64,000 bases of DNA from CAVXDY01 sp963721335 (GTDB taxonomy: Bacteria > Actinomycetota > Thermoleophilia > Miltoncostaeales > Miltoncostaeaceae), in NCBI GenBank assembly GCA_963721335.1, contig CAVRIV010000002.1, positions 434,001 through 498,000 on the forward strand. Reading direction: 5' to 3'. Shown piece after piece: positions 1-8,478 of the stretch. Both the position numbers and the translations under genes were made by a program. Each line of letters begins with the position of its first letter. Positions within the stretch are counted from its first letter, which is position 1. The notes beneath the pieces are model-generated. The model was not told the origin of the DNA, did no database searches, and saw only the letters and a program-made list of their open reading frames with translations.

Positions 1-1906
1 CTGGCCGCCCTGCGCGCACGTGGGGCGCTCGCCGACGAGATCGTCCTCAGGCCGCTCCCGCCCGAGGCGATCGGCCGGCTGGTGCGCGGTGTGGCGAGTC
101 TCGACGCGGACGACGTCCTGCGGATCATCGACGCCGCGGAGGGGAACCCGCTGCTCGCGGCTGAGAGCGCACGAGCCCTGGCGGGCGGAGCGCGGACGCT
201 CTCAGCCGGGTTGCGCGGGGCGATGAGGGCGTCGATGCGCGCGCTCGGCCAGGAGGAGGCGGCGCTCGCGGACCTGGTCGCGGTCGCGGGCCGCAGCCTC
301 GACCATCACGAGCTGGGAGCGCTGCCGCTCGCCACCCCGGTCGAGGCCGCTGCGGGCGCCATCCGCGCCGGGCTGCTCGTCACAGACGGGGACGGGCGCA
401 TCGGCTACCGCCATGCCCTCCTCCGGGAGGCTGTCTACCTCGACCTGCCCGAGCCCCGTCGCGCGCGGCTCCACGAGGCCGTCGCGGGTGTGCTCATGGG
501 GCGCCGCGAGGCAGGAGGGCAAGCGCTGCCGGCGGAGATCGCGCACCACCTGCGGCTCGCGCATCGCGACGACCTCGCGATCGCCGAGTTGGCGCAGGCG
601 GCGGCCGAGGCCCAGGCGGTCGGCGCTCTCGCCGAGGCGGTGGCGTTCCTCGACCAGGCAGTCGGGCTCGCGCCGGGCGACCCCACACTGCTGCTCGCCC
701 TCGCCGAGGCCCACGCCTGGCGCGGGCACCAGGCGGAAGCGGAGGACGTGCTCGATCGCGCGCTCGCCGGTCTCGGTCCCGCGGACGGGGACGCCCTCCT
801 CGAGGCCCACCTGCGGTCCGGGCGCTGGTTCCGCGGCGCGCTCTGCGATCCGCACAAGTCGCTCGAGGCCTACCGGCGCGCGCTGGCTCTGCTCGATGCG
901 GGCGCTCGTCTCGACCGGCGGGCCGAGGCCCTCGTGGGAGCGGCCTGGTGCGAGGCGGTGGCGGGGGATCTCGAGACGGCCGAGGCGCTCCTTGATCAGG
1001 CGGACGCGCTCATCGCGGCCGACACGCGCCGGGGATGCCCTCCTCTCCGAGGCGGCGGCCGCCCACGGGCACGCCCTGCTCCGCCGGGGCCGCTTCCGCG
1101 AGGCCTCGGAGCCGCTCCTCGCGGGCGGCGAGGCGGCCCTTCGCGCCGGCCGCCCTGATCGCTGCTACGACTGCTGGATCAACGCGGCCACCTCGATGGC
1201 GTGCGCCGGCGACTTCACCGGAGCGCTCGCGATCGCCGACCGCGCGCTCGCGTCGATGCGGGCGAGCGGTTTCGCGACCCTCGAGCTCGAGGTGCTGGCG
1301 GGGAGGGCCCACATCCTGGCCCGACTCGGCCGCATCGCCGAGGCGTCCGACGCGGCCCGGGCCGAGCAGGAGCTCGCCGGGCGGCTGGGCGATCCCGCCC
1401 TCCGCGCGCGCTCCGACCACGACGCGGGCCTGATCGCCCTCGCCGCCGGAGACCACGCGCAGGCCGAGGTGCTGCTCGCCGCCGCGCTCGATGGCGGCGC
1501 TGCGGTGGGGCGGCCTCGTGCCCGGCTCGCGCGCGCCGAGGCACTCGTGCGCCTCGACCGTCTCGCCGAGGCGGCGGCGGAGCTCGATGCGACCGCGCTC
1601 GAGCCGATCCGGCCCAGCGACTTCCCGGGCACGCTCGTCGCGCGCCTGACACGGGTCGAGGGCCTTCTCGCCGCCGCCCAGGGGGACAGCGCGCTGGCCA
1701 CCCGGCGCCTCGAGGAGGCGATGGCCATGTGGCGGCGGGGCGCCGCCGCCCTCGCCGCCGGCGAGCAATACGTGGCCAACCTCGTCGACCTCGGTCGGCC
1801 CCCGGTCGTCGGGCTCATCGAGCCCGACCTCGAGCTGCGGCGGACCGCGGACGACCTCGAGGCCCTGCTCGCCGGGACCAGCCGAGCAGGCTCCCCGCCA
1901 TGCTGA
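1..1906 (+). CDS. C-terminal part of a large ATPase/TPR regulator, frame broken near 1033
   Basis: The first codons read straight into the window, so the N-terminus is missing. The visible start contains the EGNPLL motif that in AAA_16/LuxR-family ATPases follows the nucleotide-binding domain (usual form EGNPF). The rest is Ala/Leu-rich helical repeats typical of TPR, with pairs such as EAHAWRGHQAEAEDVLDRAL. One reading frame runs to about 1035 and the same repeat pattern continues in the next frame to the stop at 1904-1906; removing one G from the GGGG run at 1031-1034 joins them. There is no LuxR helix-turn-helix at the C-terminus, so if it belongs to that family it lacks the usual DNA-binding end. 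Its stop lies inside the next gene (7-nt overlap). Function beyond ATP-driven signalling is inference. Confidence 0.7.
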
Positions 1907-2331
1907 CGTTCCAGGACTCGCTGACCACCACCGCCTCGCCCCGGACTGTGTGGAAGATCCTCCACGATCCCGCCCGCTTCCCCGAGTGGTGGGCGGGCTT
2001 TGCGCGGGTCGAGGAGGACGCGCAGGGCGATGGCGAGGGGATGCGGTTCACCGCGTTCCTCGACCAGAGCCTCTACCAGGACATGGATCCCGGGCGGCCG
2101 ATGGTCCACAGCATCCGCAGCCACGCGGCCGGCGATCGCGTGGTGATCTCATGCCTCGTCGCCGAGATCGAGTTCGACTGGCGCCTGGCGCCCGTGGATG
2201 ATGGGCGCGGGACGCGCATCCAGGTGGCCGTCGCGGTGCCGGAGAGGAGGGCGGGCCGCTTCGAGCTGCAACGCACGATTGTCGAGGCCTCGATCCGGCG
2301 GCTCGCGCGGCTCGCCGAGGACGCCGCGTAG
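1900..2331 (+). CDS. SRPBCC (START/polyketide-cyclase-like) family protein
   Basis: This 143-residue protein has the family's opening: a short strand, a TVWKILHDPARFPEWW helix in which the PARFPEWW signature sits at residues 26-33, then alternating beta strands (FDWRL, TRIQVAVAVP) and a long closing helix from about residue 115. SRPBCC proteins form a cavity that holds a hydrophobic ligand; the ligand here cannot be told. The ATG at 1900 overlaps the stop of the upstream ATPase/TPR gene by 7 nt, so the two are probably translationally coupled and belong to one system. No catalytic residue pattern marks it as an enzyme. Confidence 0.75.
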   Translation: MLTFQDSLTTTASPRTVWKILHDPARFPEWWAGFARVEEDAQGDGEGMRFTAFLDQSLYQDMDPGRPMVHSIRSHAAGDRVVISCLVAEIEFDWRLAPVDDGRGTRIQVAVAVPERRAGRFELQRTIVEASIRRLARLAEDAA

Positions 2332-2549
2332 GGCGTACCGACGCAGGCCCGAGGCGGCGACACGCCCGGCGGGTGCACGAGACCCGCATCGTTCGGGCTC
2401 GGCAAGTCGCGCCGCCCCCGAGCAACGAGGAGACTGCCGCAGGAAGCGTTGGTGCGTCAAGTCCGACGAGCATCGCGTGCGTCTGCCAACGCACCGAGAG
2501 AGTCGTCGCCGTGAATTCTGCTAACGTTCACCACAGCGTACCCGACGCC

Positions 2550-4245
2550 CTAGGTGAGCACTCCGATGGCGGCGTGGACCGAGCGCACGGCGCTCGCGCC
2601 CTCGCCGACCGCGGCGGCCACGCGCTTCATCGAGCCGTGGCGGACATCGCCGGCGGCGAAGACGGCGGGAACGCTCGTCTCGAAGGGGAGGGGCGAGCGG
2701 CCGAGCGCGGCCCACGTCTCGCCGAGGTCATCCGGGCCGAGCTGAACGTCGGTGCGGACGAAGCCGTCCTCGTCGAGAGCGATCCCGGTGAGCCAGGCGG
2801 TCGCGGGCTCGGCGCCGATGAAGCAGAAGAGGCCACGGCATGGGCGCGTCTCCTCCTCGCCGGTGGAACGGGACGTCAGGGTGACGCGCTCGAGCTCGTG
2901 ATCACCCTCCAGCCGGGTCACCTCGGTCGAGACCCGGACCTCGATCCGAGGATCGGCCACGATGCGGTCGACGAGATACTGGGACATCCCGGCCGCCATG
3001 TCGGGGCCGCGGATCGCCAGGGTCACGGAGCCGGCCGAGGACGCGAGGTAGAGCGCCGCCTGTCCGGCGGAGTTCGCGCCGCCGATCACCGTCACGGGCT
3101 CGCCCGTGCAGCTCCGCACCTCGAGCTCCGTCGCGGCGTAGTAGATCCCCGCGGCGACGAACTCGTCCCAGCCCTGGAGCGGCAGCGTCCGGTAGCGCGC
3201 GCCGGTCGCGATGATCACGGCCCTCGAGGCGATGTGCGTCCCGTCGCTGAGCACCGTCGCGAGCCGGTCGCCGCCGCACTCCAGCGCGACGATCTCACAG
3301 GGGCTGGAGAGCTGTGCCCCGAACTTCATCGCCTGCACGACGGCGCGCTGGGCCAGTTCCTCGCCGCTGAGGCCGGTCGGGAAGCCGACGTAGTTCTCGA
3401 TCCTCGAGCTGGCGGCCGCCTGTCCGCCGGGCGCGACGGCGTCCAGCAACGTCGTCCTCAGTCCTTCCGAGGCGGCATAGACGGCCGCGGCGAGGCCGGC
3501 GGGTCCCGCGCCGATGATCGTCAGGTCCGCCGGCTTGCCGTCGGTCTGCCGGTACGAGAGGCCGAGGTGCTCGGCGAGCTCGCCCGGGGTGGTCCGCACG
3601 AGCGTGCGTTCCGGAGTCAGCACCGCCGGCAGGTCGGTCGCCTCGAGCGAGGCCGCGCGCATGAGCGACCGGCCCTCGACGGAGTCGGCGTCGAGCCAGA
3701 CATGGGGCAAGGCTCCGGCGTGCCGCATAGGTGCGCAGGGCCAGCGCCGACGAGTCCATCCCGCTCCCGATGATCTCGAGTCCCCGGGCCGCGGGTCCCT
3801 TGCTGAGCCGCTCGCGCCGGGCGAGGAAGGCCTGGAGGAGCAGGTCGGAGAGCTCGGCGTCCTCGGCCATCATGCGGCGGAACTGGGCCGGCGAGATCCG
3901 GTGCAGGCGACCAGCCTCGACGACCCGCGCGGTCAGGTTGGCCGTCTGTCCCGTGAGCAGGCTCAGCTCGCCGACGAAGGCGCCCGGACCATGGCGGACG
4001 ATCGATGCCTCGGGGGCGTCGCGAGTCGCCGGGCGGATCACCTCGATCGCGCCGCTCTCGACCACGATCAGGTCATAGCTCGGGTCGCCGGCGGTGAACG
4101 CGTCCTCGCCGACATCGAGGGTCTCGGGGATGCCATAGGCGCGGAGACGCGCCAGCTGCCGCTCGCTCAGCTCGGGGTAGGCGAGGGCGCGGTCCGTCGG
4201 GTCGTCGGGCGCCGCCGGGCTCCGTGCCGTCGGCCCGTCGCTCAT
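2550..4245 (-). CDS. Cyclic-nucleotide-binding / thioredoxin-fold / thioredoxin-reductase-like fusion, frame broken near 3730
   Basis: Residues 25-145 form a cyclic-nucleotide-binding-like domain with GELSLLTGQ at 92-100. Then comes a small thioredoxin/glutaredoxin-like segment (PHVWLDAD), then a two-dinucleotide-domain FAD oxidoreductase with IIGAGPAGLAAA (FAD), VIGGANSAGQAA (NADPH) and FAAGDVR near the end. This order matches the known actinobacterial CNB-fused thioredoxin-reductase-like family of about 560 residues. The site that carries CxxC in true thioredoxin reductase reads GIYYAATELE, with no cysteine, so disulfide reduction of thioredoxin is unlikely. The phosphate-binding Arg usual in cAMP-binding cassettes is also absent. 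The frame shifts by one base near 3727-3733 (RTYA to RHAGALPH); an extra base would explain it. It follows the DsbA-like gene by 19 nt. Confidence 0.82.
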
Positions 4246-4264
4246 CCCGTTCACAGTCCGACGC

Positions 4265-4795
4265 TCATCCGCTGAGCGCCTCGACGAGGGCGGCGGCCTC
4301 GTAGCTGTCGCGGTGCACGACGCCGTCGATGAACAGGGTGGGCGTGCCCTGCACCTCACCCGAGGCCATTCCGCTACGCACGTCCCGGTCGATGCGCTCG
4401 AGCACCGCAGCGCTGCTCCGGTCGCTGTCGAAGAGGGCGACGTCGAGCCCGAGGTCGACGGCGTACCGCCGCAGGTCGTCGTCCTCGAGCGCCGCCTGGC
4501 GATGGAAGAGCAACTCGTGCATGTCCCAGAAACGGTCCTGGTGCGCTGCCGCCTCGGCCGCGGCGGCCGCGGCGAGGGCGTGCGGGTGGATCTCGGTCAG
4601 CGGAAAGTGCCGGAACGCGAAGCGCATGCGATCGCCCAGGCGTTGCTCCACCCGCTCGATCGCCCGAAAGGCCCGGCGCGAGTAGGGGCATTGGTAGTCG
4701 CCGTACTCGACGATCAGGCGCCCCGCCGAGCCGCCGCGGACGTGATCGACCGCGTCGTTGACCGGCTCCATCCCTGCTTCGCGCTTCGGTGGCAC
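4265..4795 (-). CDS. DsbA-family thioredoxin-fold oxidoreductase with CPYS active site
   Basis: The protein has the DsbA/DSBA-like thioredoxin fold: VEYGDYQCPYSRRAF in the N-terminal part, a helical insert, and the cis-Pro loop GTPTLFIDG near the C-terminus. The active site is CPYS, not CPYC, so it has one redox cysteine and could form mixed disulfides or act as a reductase/isomerase partner but not as a standard two-cysteine oxidase. No signal peptide is visible, so a cytoplasmic role is likely. I chose the GTG at 4795 because AGGA lies 5 nt upstream; ATG at 4807 or 4771 is possible, while a start at 4843 would lie in a hairpin. It precedes the CNB/TrxR-like gene and the two probably work as a redox pair (inference). 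Confidence 0.75.
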   Translation of the reverse strand: MPPKREAGMEPVNDAVDHVRGGSAGRLIVEYGDYQCPYSRRAFRAIERVEQRLGDRMRFAFRHFPLTEIHPHALAAAAAAEAAAHQDRFWDMHELLFHRQAALEDDDLRRYAVDLGLDVALFDSDRSSAAVLERIDRDVRSGMASGEVQGTPTLFIDGVVHRDSYEAAALVEALSG

Positions 4796-4825
4796 GGCGT
4801 TCCTCATGTCTGGGATTCTCATTCT

Positions 4826-4852
4826 CGCGGGCGGTGCTCGCATCCGCCCGCG
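4826..4852 (-). terminator. Terminator-like hairpin after the ECF gene
   Basis: A perfect 9-bp stem (cgcgggcgg at 4826-4834 with ccgcccgcg at 4844-4852) with a 9-nt loop lies downstream of the sigma/anti-sigma gene and before the DsbA-like gene. There is no clear U tract, so its efficiency is uncertain. Confidence 0.45.
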
Positions 4853-4976
4853 GACAGTGCAGCTGGTGCGCGAGGTGATGCCGAGCTTGGTGAAGCCCTT
4901 GCGAGGCGATTCACTGTTCGGCGCGGATCCTCTCCGCTCAGAGCCGCCGCGAGTGCTGTTCAGCGCCCCCGGGGCC

Positions 4977-6422
4977 TCAGGGCAGCACGCCGGGGAGCGC
5001 CGTCGTCACCGGCTTGGTGATGGGCGCCAGGGCGCCCACTGCCGACCCGACCGGCGCGACGATGGGCGAGGGCTCCCCTCCCCCTGCTCCCGCCGTCGGG
5101 CCGACGGTCACGTGCACCCCCGGCACGGTGACCCCCACGGGCGGGACCGGGAGCGCGGGCGTCTGAATCGAGACGCTGGGAGCCACGGGCACCTGCACGC
5201 CCGGCAGGGTGACGCCAACCACCGGGACGCGGATGGGGGGGGCCGGAATCGACGGTGTCGGAGCCGTGGGCAGCTCCACGCTCGGCACCGTGATCCCCGT
5301 CCCGGGGACAGACACTCCTGGTGTCTGAAGCCCGCTGCTCGGTCGCGAGGCGGGGATCGACTCCACGGCGGATCCTGCGGCACCCCGCTCGGGGACCGAC
5401 GCCGCCGGCGTGGAGGAGCCCGCGGCGGCGGTCCTTTCGGGCGAGGAGGCCCCGCCGGAGGGAGACCTCGGCGCGGCACGCGGGACGGATGCGGGCGGCG
5501 TCGAGGTTGCCTTCGTCGGCACCGATGACGCGTGAGCGTGGGTCGAGCCCCCCGCATCCTCGGTCACGCCGACGGCCACTCCCACGGCAAGCGTCACGGC
5601 CGCGACGATCGGGACACCCACCATGGCGACCGAGCCCGCCCCTCCGACGGCCCCGGTCGTCCCGCCCCCGAAGAGCAGCGAGCGGAGGGCGCCGAACCAC
5701 GGGAGGGGGAAGAGGGCGCCGAGCCCGGACCGCCGGGGCGCGCGGGCCCTGGCGGCCGCCTCCTGGCAGCCCTCGCAGGCGCGCAGGTGAGCCTTGATCC
5801 GCCGTGCCCGCAGCGCCCGCCCATCGCCGCTCTCGATGCGCTCGAGGACCTCCGAGCACTCCAGGCTGCGCCCCTCCTTGCACTCGGCCAGCGAGAGGCG
5901 GGCCTCATGACAGAGCGTGCGTGCCTCGGTGGGCGTTCCGCCGAGGAGCCGGGCGATCTCACCGTGAGGCAGGTCGCCCATGCTCCGGAGGACGAGGGCC
6001 GCGCGTTGGGCCGGCGGAAGTGCCTTGATGTCGGCGCGAAGGACGCGAGCATCCTCGCGGTGCACCACCAGCTCGTCGGGTCGGATCTCGCTCGAGGCGG
6101 TGTGGAGAGGAATCTCCTCCGTGCGACGGCGGGCGCGGATGATGTCGAAGCACTCGTTGCGAGCGATCACGAGCAGCCAGGGCAGCAGCGATGCGGGCCG
6201 CTGGCCACTCGAGAGAGCGCGGTAGGCCTTGAGGAAAACTCCCTGGACGGCCTCCTCGGCGTCGTGGCGGTTGCGGAGGATCCCGTCGCAGTGACGCAAG
6301 AGCGTCGACCGATGGCGGCGATCGAGGGCTTCGAATGCACCTTCGTCGCCGGCGCCCGCATACTCGGCCAACGCCGCGTCCGACAGATCGTGATGCGGCG
6401 CCGCGCGCATCGAGAGCGTCAT
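4977..6422 (-). CDS. ECF RNA polymerase sigma factor fused to zinc anti-sigma domain, membrane helix and Pro-rich exported tail
   Basis: Residues 12-105 are sigma region 2 (FEALDRRHRSTLLRHC, then DAEEAVQGVFLKAYRAL) and 125-180 are region 4 (LPPAQRAALVLRSMGDLPHGEIARLL). A zinc anti-sigma (ZAS-like) motif follows, with His212, Cys216 and Cys219 in HLRACEGC. One hydrophobic helix spans about 266-287, and the last 190 residues are Pro/Ser/Thr/Val-rich with repeated VPGV-type units, presumably outside the membrane. Sigma factor and anti-sigma factor are normally separate proteins; here a single membrane-bound chain could hold the sigma part inactive until a signal or proteolysis releases it (inference). 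The ATG at 6422 has GAGGA 10 nt upstream; an in-frame ATG at 6593 exists but the extra segment looks non-conserved. About 481 residues, against 170-200 for a plain ECF factor. Confidence 0.82.
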   Translation of the reverse strand: MTLSMRAAPHHDLSDAALAEYAGAGDEGAFEALDRRHRSTLLRHCDGILRNRHDAEEAVQGVFLKAYRALSSGQRPASLLPWLLVIARNECFDIIRARRRTEEIPLHTASSEIRPDELVVHREDARVLRADIKALPPAQRAALVLRSMGDLPHGEIARLLGGTPTEARTLCHEARLSLAECKEGRSLECSEVLERIESGDGRALRARRIKAHLRACEGCQEAAARARAPRRSGLGALFPLPWFGALRSLLFGGGTTGAVGGAGSVAMVGVPIVAAVTLAVGVAVGVTEDAGGSTHAHASSVPTKATSTPPASVPRAAPRSPSGGASSPERTAAAGSSTPAASVPERGAAGSAVESIPASRPSSGLQTPGVSVPGTGITVPSVELPTAPTPSIPAPPIRVPVVGVTLPGVQVPVAPSVSIQTPALPVPPVGVTVPGVHVTVGPTAGAGGGEPSPIVAPVGSAVGALAPITKPVTTALPGVLP

Positions 6423-6889
6423 CGCGCCACTGTCCTCGTCGCTGCCAGGAGTGCGATGGCCGGTCCCTGCGCTCGACTCGCTGCCGTCATGAGGACCTCC
6501 GTGTGACCTTGCTTGCCTCGGGAGACCGCTCGGTGCGTCGGGAGGATCGAAGGGGGCGACGAACTGCGGTGTCACCCGTGCGCGGACACCCACATCGGCA
6601 TCTGCGCGGATTTACTTGAGTGTCTGGCTCAGCACGCCGACCGACGCCTCAGGCGGCGACCGCCTCTCGGACGAATCTCCCCATGTGCGCGGTCCGCCTG
6701 ACGCCGAGTGCTCCTGAGGGCATGCCGACGAGCCACTGTCGTGCTCGCGGATGCCCTGTTCGCGCGTCCATGACCAAGGAGACCGACGTGGACGGGAAAA
6801 CGTGGGATCTAGATCCCACGTCCCGGCTGATCCGACGTCAGACAGGTCAGACCAACGTGCGTTGGCGCCGCGACGAACGATGAGGAGCC
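6423..6889. other. Intergenic region holding a perfect 22-bp palindrome
   Basis: I see no convincing gene here. Open frames exist on both strands but have random codon use. The part next to 6422 could be a short N-terminal extension of the sigma factor. The main structure is the palindrome at 6800-6821, listed separately. Confidence 0.5.
6800..6821. promoter_or_regulatory. Perfect 22-bp palindrome, operator candidate
   Basis: The left half acgtgggatct is followed directly by its exact reverse complement agatcccacgt, with no spacer. It lies in a gap between the leftward ECF sigma gene and a rightward small gene starting at 6890. A palindrome this long without a loop suits a dimeric DNA-binding protein better than an RNA terminator. 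The regulator is unknown. Confidence 0.5.
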
Positions 6890-7273
6890 ATGACCACACC
6901 GAGCGCAGACCGCTGTCGGTTCAGATCGCGAAGGGCGTCCCGGAGAGTGCGACGCACACTGGACATCGATGGGCTCGACGGACTCGGTCGCCCAGCGGCG
7001 GCCGTCGAGGGCTCGGCCGTCGAGCGTCGTCTGCGGGAGGAGAGGGGCGCCTTCGAGACCACCTGGCGCCTCCTCGAGGCGGCCGACCGCACTGAGGCCC
7101 TCGCCGCCGGTGCCCGAACCGAGGCGACTCGCGCAGCGGACGCCGAGCGGGCCTACCTGTTCCTGGCCGATCGGCTCCGGTTGCTCGCATCATCCGTTCC
7201 GGATGGCGATTGGGACGACGCGACGCGGTGCTTGTCCGACAGACCCCAAGAACGGCGAAAGCCCGGTCGATGA
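6890..7273 (+). CDS. Hypothetical helical protein
   Basis: I do not recognise this 127-residue protein. From about residue 30 on the codons have the G/C third positions expected for this genome, and the protein is charged and helical (ERRLREERGAFETTWRLLEA). The first 25 codons look less coding, so the true start may be internal. The stop falls inside the hairpin that ends the oppositely directed tRNA-Met gene, so the 3' end is tightly packed. It could be spurious. Confidence 0.4.
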   Translation: MTTPSADRCRFRSRRASRRVRRTLDIDGLDGLGRPAAAVEGSAVERRLREERGAFETTWRLLEAADRTEALAAGARTEATRAADAERAYLFLADRLRLLASSVPDGDWDDATRCLSDRPQERRKPGR

Positions 7274-7280
7274 CCGGGCT
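7260..7280 (-). terminator. Hairpin after the initiator tRNA gene
   Basis: A perfect 9-bp stem (agcccggtc at 7260-7268, gaccgggct at 7272-7280) with a 3-nt loop lies 7 nt past the 3' end of the leftward tRNA gene and is followed by a short T run on that strand. It is a good candidate for the tRNA terminator. Confidence 0.6.
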
Positions 7281-7287
7281 CTCGTAG

Positions 7288-7361
<74 letters not shown>

Positions 7362-7396
7362 GCGGTTCAGAAAGTGTAACGAACCTTCACGTACCG

Positions 7397-8086
7397 TCAA
7401 GCGGGGACGACCCGCACCGGGGCGCCCACCTCGGCCCAGCCCGGGCGCGCCACCCGGGCGTAGACCCCGAACAGGTTCTCGCGCTCGCGCGCCAGCCCCG
7501 CCAGGACGCGGTTGTCGCGCTCCAGTGTGTCGGGGTCGAAGGTCGTGATCGCGCAGCGCTCGGTGGGGGAGACCACCTGCAGCACGGGGCCCTCGTCGCC
7601 CAACCGGAGCGTCGCTCCGATCCAGGCGTCCTCCGCGAACGCGTCGTCGCCCTCGAGCTCCACGACCACGTTCGCGCGGAAGCGGCGCCGGTCGGCCTCC
7701 TCCACCTCCTGCCAGGCGCCCACCGCCGCCAGCGACGCCGTCGAGACGAGGTGAACGGGCGCCGCGTCGTGCATGCCCGCCGCGCTCCTCAGCAGGCTCA
7801 CGTCCTCGCCGATGGCCCGGCTCACCTCGGCGGCGAGCGAGGGGTCGTCCCAGGCCAGCTCCCAGCCCTCGGGTGTGGAGACCTCCACCCCGTCGCCGCT
7901 CTCGGCCTCGGAGCAGGTCGCCCGGAAGCCCAGCAGCGCGTGGGCGCGGCGGGCCGTGAGCGGGTTGCCGGCACCGTCGACCACGGCCACGCGCCGGTCG
8001 CCCAGGATGCCGAAGGGGCCCACGAAGGCCCGGCGCAGCCGTTCGCCGCCGAACGACTTCACGGGAAACCGCCACAGGTCGGCCAC
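7397..8086 (-). CDS. MOSC domain-containing protein
   Basis: The 229-residue protein begins with the beta-barrel domain common to MOSC proteins (LWRFPVKSFGGE) and ends with the MOSC domain, including the conserved cysteine motif SPTERCAITTFDPDT near residue 183. MOSC proteins bind molybdenum cofactor or carry sulfur on that cysteine; YiiM/YcbX-type members reduce N-hydroxylated compounds. The start is GTG at 8086. It lies 29 nt downstream of a small membrane-protein gene and probably shares its transcript. The window also holds a molybdenum-type sulfite-oxidase-like gene, but nothing ties the two together. Confidence 0.85.
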   Translation of the reverse strand: MADLWRFPVKSFGGERLRRAFVGPFGILGDRRVAVVDGAGNPLTARRAHALLGFRATCSEAESGDGVEVSTPEGWELAWDDPSLAAEVSRAIGEDVSLLRSAAGMHDAAPVHLVSTASLAAVGAWQEVEEADRRRFRANVVVELEGDDAFAEDAWIGATLRLGDEGPVLQVVSPTERCAITTFDPDTLERDNRVLAGLARERENLFGVYARVARPGWAEVGAPVRVVPA

Positions 8087-8115
8087 CAGGCCGACCGCTC
8101 CCGGCCCCGCCGCGC

Positions 8116-8292
8116 TCAGCGCAGCGTGGCCAGCAGGATCACGAGGATCAGCAGCACGCCGAGCCCCGCATAGGTCCAGCGCAGGATCCTCTTGCGGAGG
8201 GCGAACGTGCTGGCGAGCCGCTGGCGGGCGAGCTCCAGCTTCTCGGGATCACGCTCCGGCTCGGGCCAGTCGTCGTCGTCATCGTCGGCCAT
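8116..8292 (-). CDS. Small single-span membrane protein (58 aa)
   Basis: The frame encodes an acidic N-terminus (MADDDDDDWPEPERDPEK), a basic helix with RQRLASTFALRKRILRW, and one C-terminal membrane segment (LGVLLILVILLATLR). I do not recognise a family. The reading frame is supported by its TAGGCT hexamer ending 6 nt before the ATG, which suits a leaderless transcript, and by its place as first gene before the MOSC gene. It may be a membrane anchor or a member of a poorly known class of short actinobacterial proteins. Confidence 0.6.
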   Translation of the reverse strand: MADDDDDDWPEPERDPEKLELARQRLASTFALRKRILRWTYAGLGVLLILVILLATLR

Positions 8293-8425
8293 GGCCCGAG
8301 CCTAGCGCGTGTCCTCACTTCGTCGGGGCGTAGACGCCGAGGCCCCCGGCGCGGTTCATGCCGTCCGGCACATCTCGGGGCGAGCCTGAGCCCGGTGGCT
8401 CGGGGAAAAGGAAGCCCCGGAACGA

Positions 8426-8451
8426 CGAAGGGCCCCTCTCGGGGCCCTTCG
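8426..8451 (-). terminator. Strong terminator hairpin after the primary sigma gene
   Basis: An 11-bp perfect stem (cgaagggcccc at 8426-8436, ggggcccttcg at 8441-8451) with a 4-nt loop lies 28 nt beyond the sigma gene stop. Confidence 0.7.
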
Positions 8452-8478
8452 CGATCATGCCGTAGCGGTTTCGGGGTG

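Noticed and set aside
3720..3740. Programmed +1 frameshifting as an explanation for broken genes
   Set aside because: The breaks share no slippery sequence or stop codon context and occur in unrelated genes, including hpt and hpnG, which are intact in other organisms.
2373..3773. Long open frame antisense to the reductase gene, and many similar ones opposite acs, cydA, shc and tilS
   Set aside because: High GC removes stop codons from the antisense frames. Their residues are low-complexity Arg/Ala/Gly/Pro strings and they match no family, while the sense frames carry full motifs.
6612..6899. Minus-strand open frame between the ECF gene and tRNA-Met
   Set aside because: Composition is rich in Ser/Arg/Trp with random third positions, and it spans the 22-bp palindrome.
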